Shown here one piece after another: positions 58,114 through 64,000 of a stretch of 64,000 nucleotides of DNA (positions within the stretch are counted from its first letter, which is position 1; each line of letters opens with the position of its first letter). Location: NCBI GenBank assembly GCA_965203375.1, contig OZ241886.1:3410001-3474000 (forward strand), read 5' to 3'. The DNA comes from CATQHS01 sp965203375. GTDB lineage: Bacteria > Actinomycetota > Acidimicrobiia > Acidimicrobiales > Aldehydirespiratoraceae. The notes beneath the pieces are model-generated. The model had not been told where the DNA came from and made no database searches. It saw only the letters and a program-made list of their open reading frames with translations. The position numbers and the translations under genes are program-made.

Positions 58114-58710
58114 GTCTCGTAGCGCGGTGAGACACTCCAGCGCCCGCTTCAGGCTGGGAGCATTTGCACAAGCCCTCTGAGGGTCCCAGTGGTCTTCGGC
58201 AAATTCCCGTACGAGATCGTTATATTCAGGGCCAACCCGCCTTTTTTGTCCAGGCTGAGATGGAACACCTTGTTTAATCTGCCTCTTTCTTGATTGCTCA
58301 CAAATACTGGTCAGGTGCCGCTTCGGATACGGCAAGGCTTCAGGTTCCTCCTTGAGGAGTCCGCGTCGAATTCCGAAGAAATTCGCGAATGCATCGCGAT
58401 CAGCCATAAGCCAAGATTCCATAGATCTCACTGCGAAGCGCAGGCACATTAGCGGCCGGAGTTCATGTCCACCGAGCAAGTCAGCTCGAAGGTCAGGAAT
58501 GCAGAACCGCTTATCGTCACGGTCAAGATCGCGAATAACCAACCAAGGCATCGATGCCGCCGACTTATTCAGACCCGGCAATTTCTTATCGAGGTTGGCC
58601 TTACAGTCGGCTGTGAGAGTATGGTGAGGTAGAAGGCCTACGGATGAGATTATTTTCTCGGCTACCGGCTCGTCCGTCCATCCTTCAACGGCGTAGCAGA
58701 CAATGATCAT
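58093..58710 (-). CDS. TOPRIM-like (DUF4276-type) protein
   Basis: A 205-residue protein with a TOPRIM-type pattern: YAVEGWTDEPVAEKI (Glu9, Gly10, Thr12, Asp13) and WLVIRDLDRDD (Asp61-x-Asp63), the acidic residues that would bind Mg2+ for nuclease or nicking activity. Its ATG overlaps the AAA ATPase stop as ATGA. Gene pairs of this kind (AAA ATPase plus TOPRIM-like nuclease, as in OLD-like, PARIS and related systems) act in anti-phage defence. The 3' end lies inside the right direct repeat, so it was already joined to tsaE when the R-M genes arrived. Confidence 0.75.
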   Translation of the reverse strand: MIIVCYAVEGWTDEPVAEKIISSVGLLPHHTLTADCKANLDKKLPGLNKSAASMPWLVIRDLDRDDKRFCIPDLRADLLGGHELRPLMCLRFAVRSMESWLMADRDAFANFFGIRRGLLKEEPEALPYPKRHLTSICEQSRKRQIKQGVPSQPGQKRRVGPEYNDLVREFAEDHWDPQRACANAPSLKRALECLTALRDSLPSAG

Positions 58711-59867
58711 CGAAGAGATCGTGATAGCCGATTGACTTGGTTTGACCGGGTTAATGGTTCTAGTATCTCATCAAGATTCAGATCGGCAGTTAGCAGCGAG
58801 TCGATATTAGGCAAATCAGCTACTGAGGTAACCTTCGTGCCCTCATATTCGGGTTGCAATACAATAACTTCGTTTACACCTAGACCAGGATCTTTAAGCA
58901 TCTCACCTGAATGAGTAGACAGAATCACCTGGCCACGATCTCTCGTCATACGGGACAGAATGGTGGGTAGCTGACGAACAACGGCAGCGTGAAGCGATAG
59001 CTCCGGTTCTTCAAGAAGAACAACATGATTCGAGCTAGTTCCCTCACCTAGTACCCAGAGTAGCCCAATCAAGCGCAATGTGCCATCTGAAAAGTCGCGT
59101 TCGTCTTGAAGGGCTTTGCGTGGTCGCCAGTTATCGTACCTAGCCTGTAGGTGAGGTCTTCCTGCTTCATCTTTATTGAGAATGAGATCCTCTATCTGAG
59201 GAACGGCGCAACGCAAAGCTTCGTTTATTTTTTTGAGTCGTCTATTACGCACTCTTTCATTTGTTTGAGCAATCTCTACTAGAAGCCCGGCACCAAATGG
59301 ATCTCTATTTCCTTCTTGCCCAAGTTCATAGTGTCTAATAATCTGAGGAACCAAGTGCATATAGCAGATTCCGCGGAGAAATCTCGCAATAGATCTAAAT
59401 TCTTGGTTCGAACCAACTTGCTCAAGGGCAGTCTGAGTGAGCAATTCTGGATCCCTTTCATCGGCTTCATTTGGGCGTCTTATAATTTCTCTTGCATTTT
59501 TTTTGACTATTTCTTTGGTTACCTTAGGACGATGCTTTCCCCCTTGCTCACTTTTGAAATGCAATTCATAAATCCACTGTGAATTATCGTCATCTCTTAG
59601 AACTATTTTCAGTCCTACCCATCCATAATTGAAGTTTCCAATCTTTAAGCACCTTACCCTCTTCAACCCGCCGCGGTCTTGAAGGGCTTGCTGCAAACCT
59701 CCGCCTGTCTTCGCTACATCGTGAAGAAACCTCAACGCATCGAGAAGGTTGGATTTGCCCGACGCGTTGGGTCCAACGATGAACAAGCGGTTACCGATGC
59801 TTATCTCGGCTGATTTGAAGTTTCGCCAGTTCTTGACCGATAGATGTTCAATACGCACGGCGTTCAC
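58707..59867 (-). CDS. AAA/ABC-like ATPase (RecF/OLD type)
   Basis: A 386-residue ATPase. N-terminal VKNWRNFKSAEISIGNRLFIVGPNASGKSNLLDALRFL holds Walker A at 32-39; the C-terminal half has a signature FSDGTLRLIGLLWVL, Walker B VVLLEEPELSLH and D-loop STHSGEMLKDP. This is the SMC/RecF/OLD-like ATPase type. GTG 59867 is one base after the P1 peptidase stop. With the TOPRIM-like partner it makes a two-gene unit resembling defence systems in which the ATPase senses a phage product and the TOPRIM part is the effector. AT-rich, likely acquired. Confidence 0.82.
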   Translation of the reverse strand: MNAVRIEHLSVKNWRNFKSAEISIGNRLFIVGPNASGKSNLLDALRFLHDVAKTGGGLQQALQDRGGLKRVRCLKIGNFNYGWVGLKIVLRDDDNSQWIYELHFKSEQGGKHRPKVTKEIVKKNAREIIRRPNEADERDPELLTQTALEQVGSNQEFRSIARFLRGICYMHLVPQIIRHYELGQEGNRDPFGAGLLVEIAQTNERVRNRRLKKINEALRCAVPQIEDLILNKDEAGRPHLQARYDNWRPRKALQDERDFSDGTLRLIGLLWVLGEGTSSNHVVLLEEPELSLHAAVVRQLPTILSRMTRDRGQVILSTHSGEMLKDPGLGVNEVIVLQPEYEGTKVTSVADLPNIDSLLTADLNLDEILEPLTRSNQVNRLSRSLR

Positions 59868-59868
59868 C

Positions 59869-60759
59869 CTAACCGGTGCCGACGGTGTTTTGGCAGGCTG
59901 AGGCTACGGCGGCCACGGCTAGCAAGCGCACATCGTCGACGGTTGCCTCGACTTCGCCGGTGGCGGCGGCTACTACCGCGTCGCCGTCGATGCGGGTGTG
60001 GGCGGGCACGAAGGACCGGGCCAGGCCGTCGTGGCCGCCCTGGGCCGCCCAGAAGCAGCCGGTCTTGTCCAGCGCGGCGTTGGTGACCACCACTGCCAGG
60101 GAGGTGTTGGCCAGGGCGTCAGAGTGGTCAGAAGGCGGGGGGTCGGGCCAGTCGGTGAAGGTGCCAGCCGTTATCTCGGCCAGCAGGCCAGGGTTGGGGT
60201 CGCCGGCGGCGTTGGCGGCCACTAGCGCGGTCACGGTCAGGGCGCCCCGGCGGACGACGGCGGCACCGAGGCCGGCGTCGGCGGCCCGGTCCCTCCCCCG
60301 CCACTTGGACACGGTGGCCCCGGCGCCGGCTCCGACCCGGCCCGTCGGCACGGTCGGGGACCGGTTGGCAGCAGCGGTCCGGCCGGCGGTGGCGGCGGGG
60401 CGCACGGCCGGGTCGCCCACCCCCAAGTCGTAGAGGGCCATCCCCACCACGATGGGCACCGGGCCGTGCGGGGCGGCGAAACCCCGGCCCTCGGCCTCGA
60501 GCGCTTCCATCACCCCGTCGCAAGCGGCCAGACCGAAAGCGGAGCCGCCGGTGAGCACCACGGCATCGACGCAGTCGACGAGGCGCTCGGGGGCCAGCAG
60601 GGCGAACTCCCGGGTGGCGGGGGCCCCGCCCCGCACCTCGCCGGAGGCGACCGTGCCGGGCGGGAGCACCACCACGGTGCAGCCGGTGCGGGCCTCGGCG
60701 TCGGTCCAGTGCCCGACCTCCACCCCGGCCACGCCGACCTCGACCGGTTTGGCGCTCAT
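59869..60759 (-). CDS. P1 family peptidase (DmpA/S58-type)
   Basis: Predicted aminopeptidase or amidase of the self-processing S58 family, 296 residues. VEVGHWTDAEARTGCTVVV, GGSAFGLAACDGVMEALE, and the autocleavage region VGAGAGATVSKW are family marks. GC-rich and native-looking. ATG 60759. It directly precedes the defence genes (one base to the AAA gene). Confidence 0.88.
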   Translation of the reverse strand: MSAKPVEVGVAGVEVGHWTDAEARTGCTVVVLPPGTVASGEVRGGAPATREFALLAPERLVDCVDAVVLTGGSAFGLAACDGVMEALEAEGRGFAAPHGPVPIVVGMALYDLGVGDPAVRPAATAGRTAAANRSPTVPTGRVGAGAGATVSKWRGRDRAADAGLGAAVVRRGALTVTALVAANAAGDPNPGLLAEITAGTFTDWPDPPPSDHSDALANTSLAVVVTNAALDKTGCFWAAQGGHDGLARSFVPAHTRIDGDAVVAAATGEVEATVDDVRLLAVAAVASACQNTVGTG

Positions 60760-60803
60760 GTCAGCCCCGCGGGCGGCCCGATCTCATGTCCGCCCCCCTT
60801 CGC

Positions 60804-60853
60804 GTTTTCTGAGCAAAAATTGTCGCTATACGCCAACTCGATGCTCAGAAAAC
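60804..60853. promoter_or_regulatory. AT-rich 12-bp perfect inverted repeat between alr and the peptidase
   Basis: GTTTTCTGAGCA (60804-60815) and TGCTCAGAAAAC (60842-60853) around a 26-base AT-rich spacer. Lies 44 bases upstream of the peptidase ATG and after the alr stop. Could be an operator, a terminator or the relic of a small mobile element; its composition differs sharply from the flanks. Confidence 0.5.
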
Positions 60854-60910
60854 CCGGGGAGGGAGGGCGAGGGTGAGGGCGGGGGTGGGGTGAGGGGGGG
60901 TTCGCCGGAT

Positions 60911-62149
60911 TCACACCGTCACCCGGGGGAGGCGGGGGCCCAGGCCCACCAGCACCTCGTAGGCGATGGTTCCCAGGCGCTCGGCCACCTCGTCGACCGT
61001 TACCTTCTCTGAGCCCTGGGCGCCGATGAGCACCACCTCGTCGCCTACAGCCACCTCGGCGTCGACGGCCACCATGAGCTGGTCCATGGTGACCGTGCCC
61101 AAGATCCGGCAGCGGCGGCCCCGGACCAGGACCTCGACTCCGGCCGCGCCGCTGTGACGGCGAATCCCGTCGGCGTAGCCCACGGGCACCGTGGCCACCC
61201 GGACCGGCTCAGCCGCGTACCACGAACGGCCGTAGGAGACGCTCTCGCCGGCGACCACGGATCGCACGGCCGTCACCCGCGACACCAGATCCAGGGCCGG
61301 TTCGAGCCGGACCCGGCCAGCCAGGGCGGGGGCGGGAGCGACGCCGTAGAGGGCGATGCCAGCCCTCACCATCTCCCGGTGAGACCGGGGATGGGCCAGC
61401 AGCCCGGCCGAGTTGGCGGCGTGGGTGATGACCGGGGCGGCGGCGGCGCTCAGCGCGTCGAGGCGGTCCAGCTCGGCCAAGGCTGTCTCGAAGCGGGTCA
61501 ACTGGACGGCGGTGAATTCGTCGGCGGGGTCGTCGGCGACGGCCAGATGGGTCCAGACCCCTTCGAGTCGCACCGCGCCCGTCGCCGCGGCCCGGGCCAG
61601 GGCGTCGGCCACCGGGGCCAGTTCGGCGGGGTCGGCGCCCATGCGGTGCATCCCGGTGTCGATCTTGAGATGAACCCGCCGAGGCTGGCGGACTTTGGAG
61701 TCCGGACGGGCGGTCGGCAACTCGGCCTCGGGGCGGGCGCCAGCCGGGTCCCGACTGCCGACAGGCAACTCGGCCTCAGGACTGGGGTTTGCGGGGCCCC
61801 GGCGGGCGGTCAGAGCCTCCACTCCGGCGGGGGTGGCGACGGTGAAGCGCACTTGGTCGGGCAGTTCGGCCGCAGCCTGGGCGGCGTCGTCGGGGTCCAG
61901 CTCGGACAGCACCAACACGGGGGGATCACCGCCGATGGCCGCGGCCAGTTCGGCTGCCTCGGCAGCGGTGGCCACCGCCAGCCAGGACGCCCCTCCGGCC
62001 CGGGCCGCGGCCGCGGCGGTCACCGCGCCGTGGCCGTAGCCGCCAGCCTTGACCACGGCGCAGAAGGCGGCATCGGAGGCCAGAGCGGCCAGGCGAGCGA
62101 CGTTGGCCTCAATGGCCGCGGGGCGGACGCGGATCAGGCTGGGCCGCAT
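60911..62149 (-). CDS. alr: Alanine racemase
   Basis: PLP enzyme making D-alanine for the cell wall, 412 residues. PLP-Lys in VVKAGGYGHG (usually KADAYGHG or KANAYGHG), catalytic Tyr in VPVGYADGIRR, HLKIDTGMHRMG and HAANSAGLL are present. A low-complexity insert (about 118-150, with two PEAELP blocks) lies in the barrel. ATG 62149 is four bases after the nnr stop, so nnr and alr are one operon. Confidence 0.93.
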   Translation of the reverse strand: MRPSLIRVRPAAIEANVARLAALASDAAFCAVVKAGGYGHGAVTAAAAARAGGASWLAVATAAEAAELAAAIGGDPPVLVLSELDPDDAAQAAAELPDQVRFTVATPAGVEALTARRGPANPSPEAELPVGSRDPAGARPEAELPTARPDSKVRQPRRVHLKIDTGMHRMGADPAELAPVADALARAAATGAVRLEGVWTHLAVADDPADEFTAVQLTRFETALAELDRLDALSAAAAPVITHAANSAGLLAHPRSHREMVRAGIALYGVAPAPALAGRVRLEPALDLVSRVTAVRSVVAGESVSYGRSWYAAEPVRVATVPVGYADGIRRHSGAAGVEVLVRGRRCRILGTVTMDQLMVAVDAEVAVGDEVVLIGAQGSEKVTVDEVAERLGTIAYEVLVGLGPRLPRVTV

Positions 62150-62153
62150 CGGG

Positions 62154-63725
62154 TCACAGGTCTGACAGGGCAGTCAACAGGTCGCCGGCGACGGGGCGGG
62201 GGCCAGCCGCGGCCCCGGCCTGGCCGTGGAGGTGGGCGGCCTCGGCGGTCCGCCAGGCAACCTCGCTGACGTCGGCGGGGGCGAAGGCGGCCAGGCGGGC
62301 GGCAATCATGCCGGTGAGCACATCGCCGGAGCCGGCGGTGGCCAGCCGGGCGTCGCCGGCCGCGGCTATCAACACCCGGCCGGCGGGATCGGCCACCGTC
62401 GTCGGCCCGCCCTTGAGGAGCACCACGGCCCCGGTGTCGGCGGCGGCGGACCGGGCGGCGGCGATCCGGTCGGGGCCGGGCTCCGACCCGGTCAGGGCGG
62501 CGAACTCGCCGTCGTGGGGGGTGAGCACGGTGGGCGCGGTCCGGCGGCGCAGACGGGCGGTCAGCTCGGGCCGGGCCAGCAGCCTCAGCCCGTCGGCGTC
62601 CACCACCACCGGAATCGGCAGGTCGAGCACCTCGGCCAGCCGGGCCGCGGCCTGCTCGTCGGCACCCAGGCCCGGCCCGACCGCGGCGGCGCAGAAGCGC
62701 TCGACAGGCACGTCCAGCGGCGGGACCGAGGCCACCACCTCCACCGGGGCTTGGGCCGCCACCGGCTCGGGGGCGCACAGATGCACCATCCGGGCCCCGC
62801 CGCGCAGGGCGGCGGCGCAGACCAGGGCGGCAGCCCCAGCCATGCCGGGCGAGCCAGCCGCCACCAGCACCGCGCTGCGCCACTTGTGGGTGGCGTTCGT
62901 CCCGGCCGGCAGCGGGGCCACATCGGCGTCGGTGATCAGACCGCAGGCGGGCTCGACGGCGGGGTCGAGGCCGATGTCGGCCACGGCCAGCTCTCCGCAG
63001 AGAGCTGGGCCAGCCCCGTACAGCAGGCCGGGCTTGAGAGCGGCGAAGGTGACAGTGCGGTCGGCGGCCCACACCGCCGAGCCGGGCTGTTCGGGACCGG
63101 CTCCCAGAGAGGCAGCGACGGTGCGGTCGGCGGCCCACGCCGACGAGCCGGGCTCGGCACCGGCCCCGGGGGAGGCAGCGACGGTGCGGTCGGCGGCCCA
63201 CGCCGACGAGCCGGGCTCGGCACCGGCCCCGGGGGAGGCAGCGACGGCGGGAGCGCCAGCCCGAGCCAGTGAGCCGGAGTGTTCGGGACCGGCTCCAGGA
63301 GAGGCAGCGAGCATGGCACCGGTGAGGCCGTCGAGGCCGCTGGGGATGTCCACGGCCAGCACCGGGGCCGTCGGGTCTGAGCGCGGCGGTGGCGAGTAGA
63401 GCCGAGATAGGCCGGTGCCGAAGGCGGCGTCCACGTACAGGTCGGCAGGCGGCAGTAGGGCGTCAGTTCGGGCCGCGGCCACTGCGTCGACGACGCGGAC
63501 CCTCACCCCCCGTCGGCGCAGGCGGGTCGCCGCGGCCCGGCCGTCGTCACCGTTGTGGCCGGGGCCGGCCAGCACCACTGCCCGGCGGCCGTAGGTCCCA
63601 TCCATCAGGTCGAGGGCGGTCCGGGCCACAGCCGCGCCAGCCCGGTCGATCAGCACTTCGACCGGCTCGGGGGCAGCCGCGTCGATGGCGGCCATCTGTG
63701 CCGGGGTGACGACGGGTATCACCAC
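62154..63725 (-). CDS. nnr: Bifunctional NAD(P)HX epimerase/dehydratase
   Basis: Repairs hydrated NADH/NADPH: epimerase domain (about 1-230, with AGPGHNGDDGRAAATRL where most have GNNGGDG, and VDAAFGTGLSR, VLAVDIPSGLDG) and ADP-dependent dehydratase domain (about 260-523, with VLVAAGSPGMAG, VVVDADGLRLL, VLTPHDGEFAAL, LKGGPTTVADP and ATAGSGDVLTGMIA). 523 residues. Between SGLDG and the TVTFAALKPGLL strand the protein carries tandem 21-residue repeats (SSAWAADRTVAASPGAGAEP), an expansion inside a normally short loop of the epimerase core. GTG 63725. Confidence 0.9.
   Translation of the reverse strand: MVIPVVTPAQMAAIDAAAPEPVEVLIDRAGAAVARTALDLMDGTYGRRAVVLAGPGHNGDDGRAAATRLRRRGVRVRVVDAVAAARTDALLPPADLYVDAAFGTGLSRLYSPPPRSDPTAPVLAVDIPSGLDGLTGAMLAASPGAGPEHSGSLARAGAPAVAASPGAGAEPGSSAWAADRTVAASPGAGAEPGSSAWAADRTVAASLGAGPEQPGSAVWAADRTVTFAALKPGLLYGAGPALCGELAVADIGLDPAVEPACGLITDADVAPLPAGTNATHKWRSAVLVAAGSPGMAGAAALVCAAALRGGARMVHLCAPEPVAAQAPVEVVASVPPLDVPVERFCAAAVGPGLGADEQAAARLAEVLDLPIPVVVDADGLRLLARPELTARLRRRTAPTVLTPHDGEFAALTGSEPGPDRIAAARSAAADTGAVVLLKGGPTTVADPAGRVLIAAAGDARLATAGSGDVLTGMIAARLAAFAPADVSEVAWRTAEAAHLHGQAGAAAGPRPVAGDLLTALSDL
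63049..63309. repeat. 63-bp in-frame tandem repeat inside nnr
   Basis: About four copies, two of them (63118-63180 and 63181-63243) identical or nearly so, the outer two more worn. Unit encodes 21 residues ending AWAADRTV, which copies the native strand AVWAADRTVTF. Confidence 0.88.
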
Positions 63726-63945
63726 CCAAGAGCCTCGCAGTCGGCCGCCGGGATCGCTTCGCCAGCAACCTGCACTCTGCGGCCACTAGCCACTGCTCTC
63801 ACCGGCCCAACGCGGCCACGACAGCCTGGGCAGCTCGCGCCCAAACGCGGCCAGGGGGGACTGTCAGACAGCTCGCCAGCCCAGGGGCGGCCACGACAGC
63901 CAGCCGGGTCACAGCCCGGCGCGGCCCCGGCGAACCCGTGGCGCA
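63726..63945. repeat. Degenerate copies of the upstream gene's 3' end
   Basis: On the minus strand the end of the upstream gene (LAQAVVAALGP stop) is echoed in the spacer: GCCCAGGCTGTCGTGGCCGC followed by GTTGGGCCGGTGA reads AQAVVAALGR stop near 63800-63835, and GCTGTCGTGGCCGCCCCTGGG occurs near 63880. No other gene is supported here. Confidence 0.7.
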
Positions 63946-64000
63946 TCACGGGCCCAGGGCGGCCACTACGGCTTGGGCCAGGCGGTCGGTGTGGGAGATG
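63946..64000 (-). CDS. C-terminal end of a probable holo-ACP synthase
   Basis: Only the last 18 codons are visible (ISHTDRLAQAVVAALGP stop). The S-H-T-D-x-L-A-x-A-V-V pattern matches the C-terminal strand of AcpS, and acpS commonly precedes nnr and alr in actinobacteria. Too short for certainty. Confidence 0.45.
   Translation of the reverse strand, partial: ISHTDRLAQAVVAALGP

Noticed and set aside
60804..60853. Standard Rho-independent terminator of alr
   Set aside because: Arms are AT-rich, the loop is 26 bases and no T tract follows in the alr direction, so it is left as an unassigned inverted repeat.

Overview
The window is high-GC DNA with dense, short-spaced genes, many GTG starts and frequent ATGA/GTGA stop-start overlaps. 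Several traits point to an actinobacterium: a DUF222/HNH protein, an F420-type LLM oxidoreductase, a CIRCE-controlled groESL, SucC/SucD, and E. coli-type NADP isocitrate dehydrogenase. The S-layer-homology surface protein and the overall style suggest the Acidimicrobiia side of the phylum, but no rRNA or other decisive marker is present, so this placement is an inference.

Layout. 1-7.2 kb (minus strand): SLH surface protein, a two-domain glycosyltransferase coupled to a polytopic GT39-like enzyme, and small membrane proteins. 7.2-12.8 kb: form II CO-dehydrogenase-like operon coxS-coxL-coxM, a nucleotidyltransferase and a histidine phosphatase. 13-20 kb: SCP2-like protein, DUF222/HNH protein, Fic AMP-transferase, a peroxiredoxin whose peroxidatic residue is an in-frame TGA followed by a SECIS-like hairpin, Fpg/Nei glycosylase and a membrane coiled-coil protein. 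20-36 kb: malate dehydrogenase, a heterodimeric ABC exporter, aldehyde dehydrogenase, SDR, AlbA_2/Schlafen-type regulator, icd, acyltransferase, purH and sucCD. 36-41 kb: membrane-anchored protein, crotonase and dienoyl-CoA-reductase-like SDR, a DprA-like/ComF-like pair of lower GC, and AlaX. 41-51 kb: an AT-richer membrane glycosyltransferase-like protein, UvrD/PcrA helicase, LLM oxidoreductase behind a 16-C tract, nucleosidase, another membrane coiled-coil protein, guaA and Nudix. 51-64 kb: groESL, tsaD-tsaB-tsaE, a defence island (m5C methyltransferase plus ApaLI-like endonuclease, then TOPRIM-like protein plus AAA ATPase), P1 peptidase, alr, bifunctional nnr and the last codons of a probable acpS.

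Three things stand out. First, the peroxiredoxin at 17773-18237 looks like a genuine selenoprotein. Second, the restriction-modification pair sits between two ~97% identical 108-bp copies of the junction between the TOPRIM gene and tsaE, the mark of insertion with long target duplication; one copy holds a truncated tsaE start. Third, gene-gene junctions throughout the window are tandemly duplicated. The copies carry the stop of one gene and the start of the next, and they create chains of tiny ORFs joined by ATGA/GTGA overlaps (clearest between Nudix and guaA) or low-complexity in-frame repeats inside proteins.

Most genes look like ordinary chromosomal metabolism: TCA cycle (icd, sucCD, mdh), purine synthesis (purH, guaA), tRNA t6A synthesis (tsaBDE), nicotinamide repair (nnr), fatty-acid/CoA metabolism and protein folding. 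The AT-richer stretches (about 39.5-40.2, 41.0-43.3 and 55.7-59.9 kb) are probably acquired.
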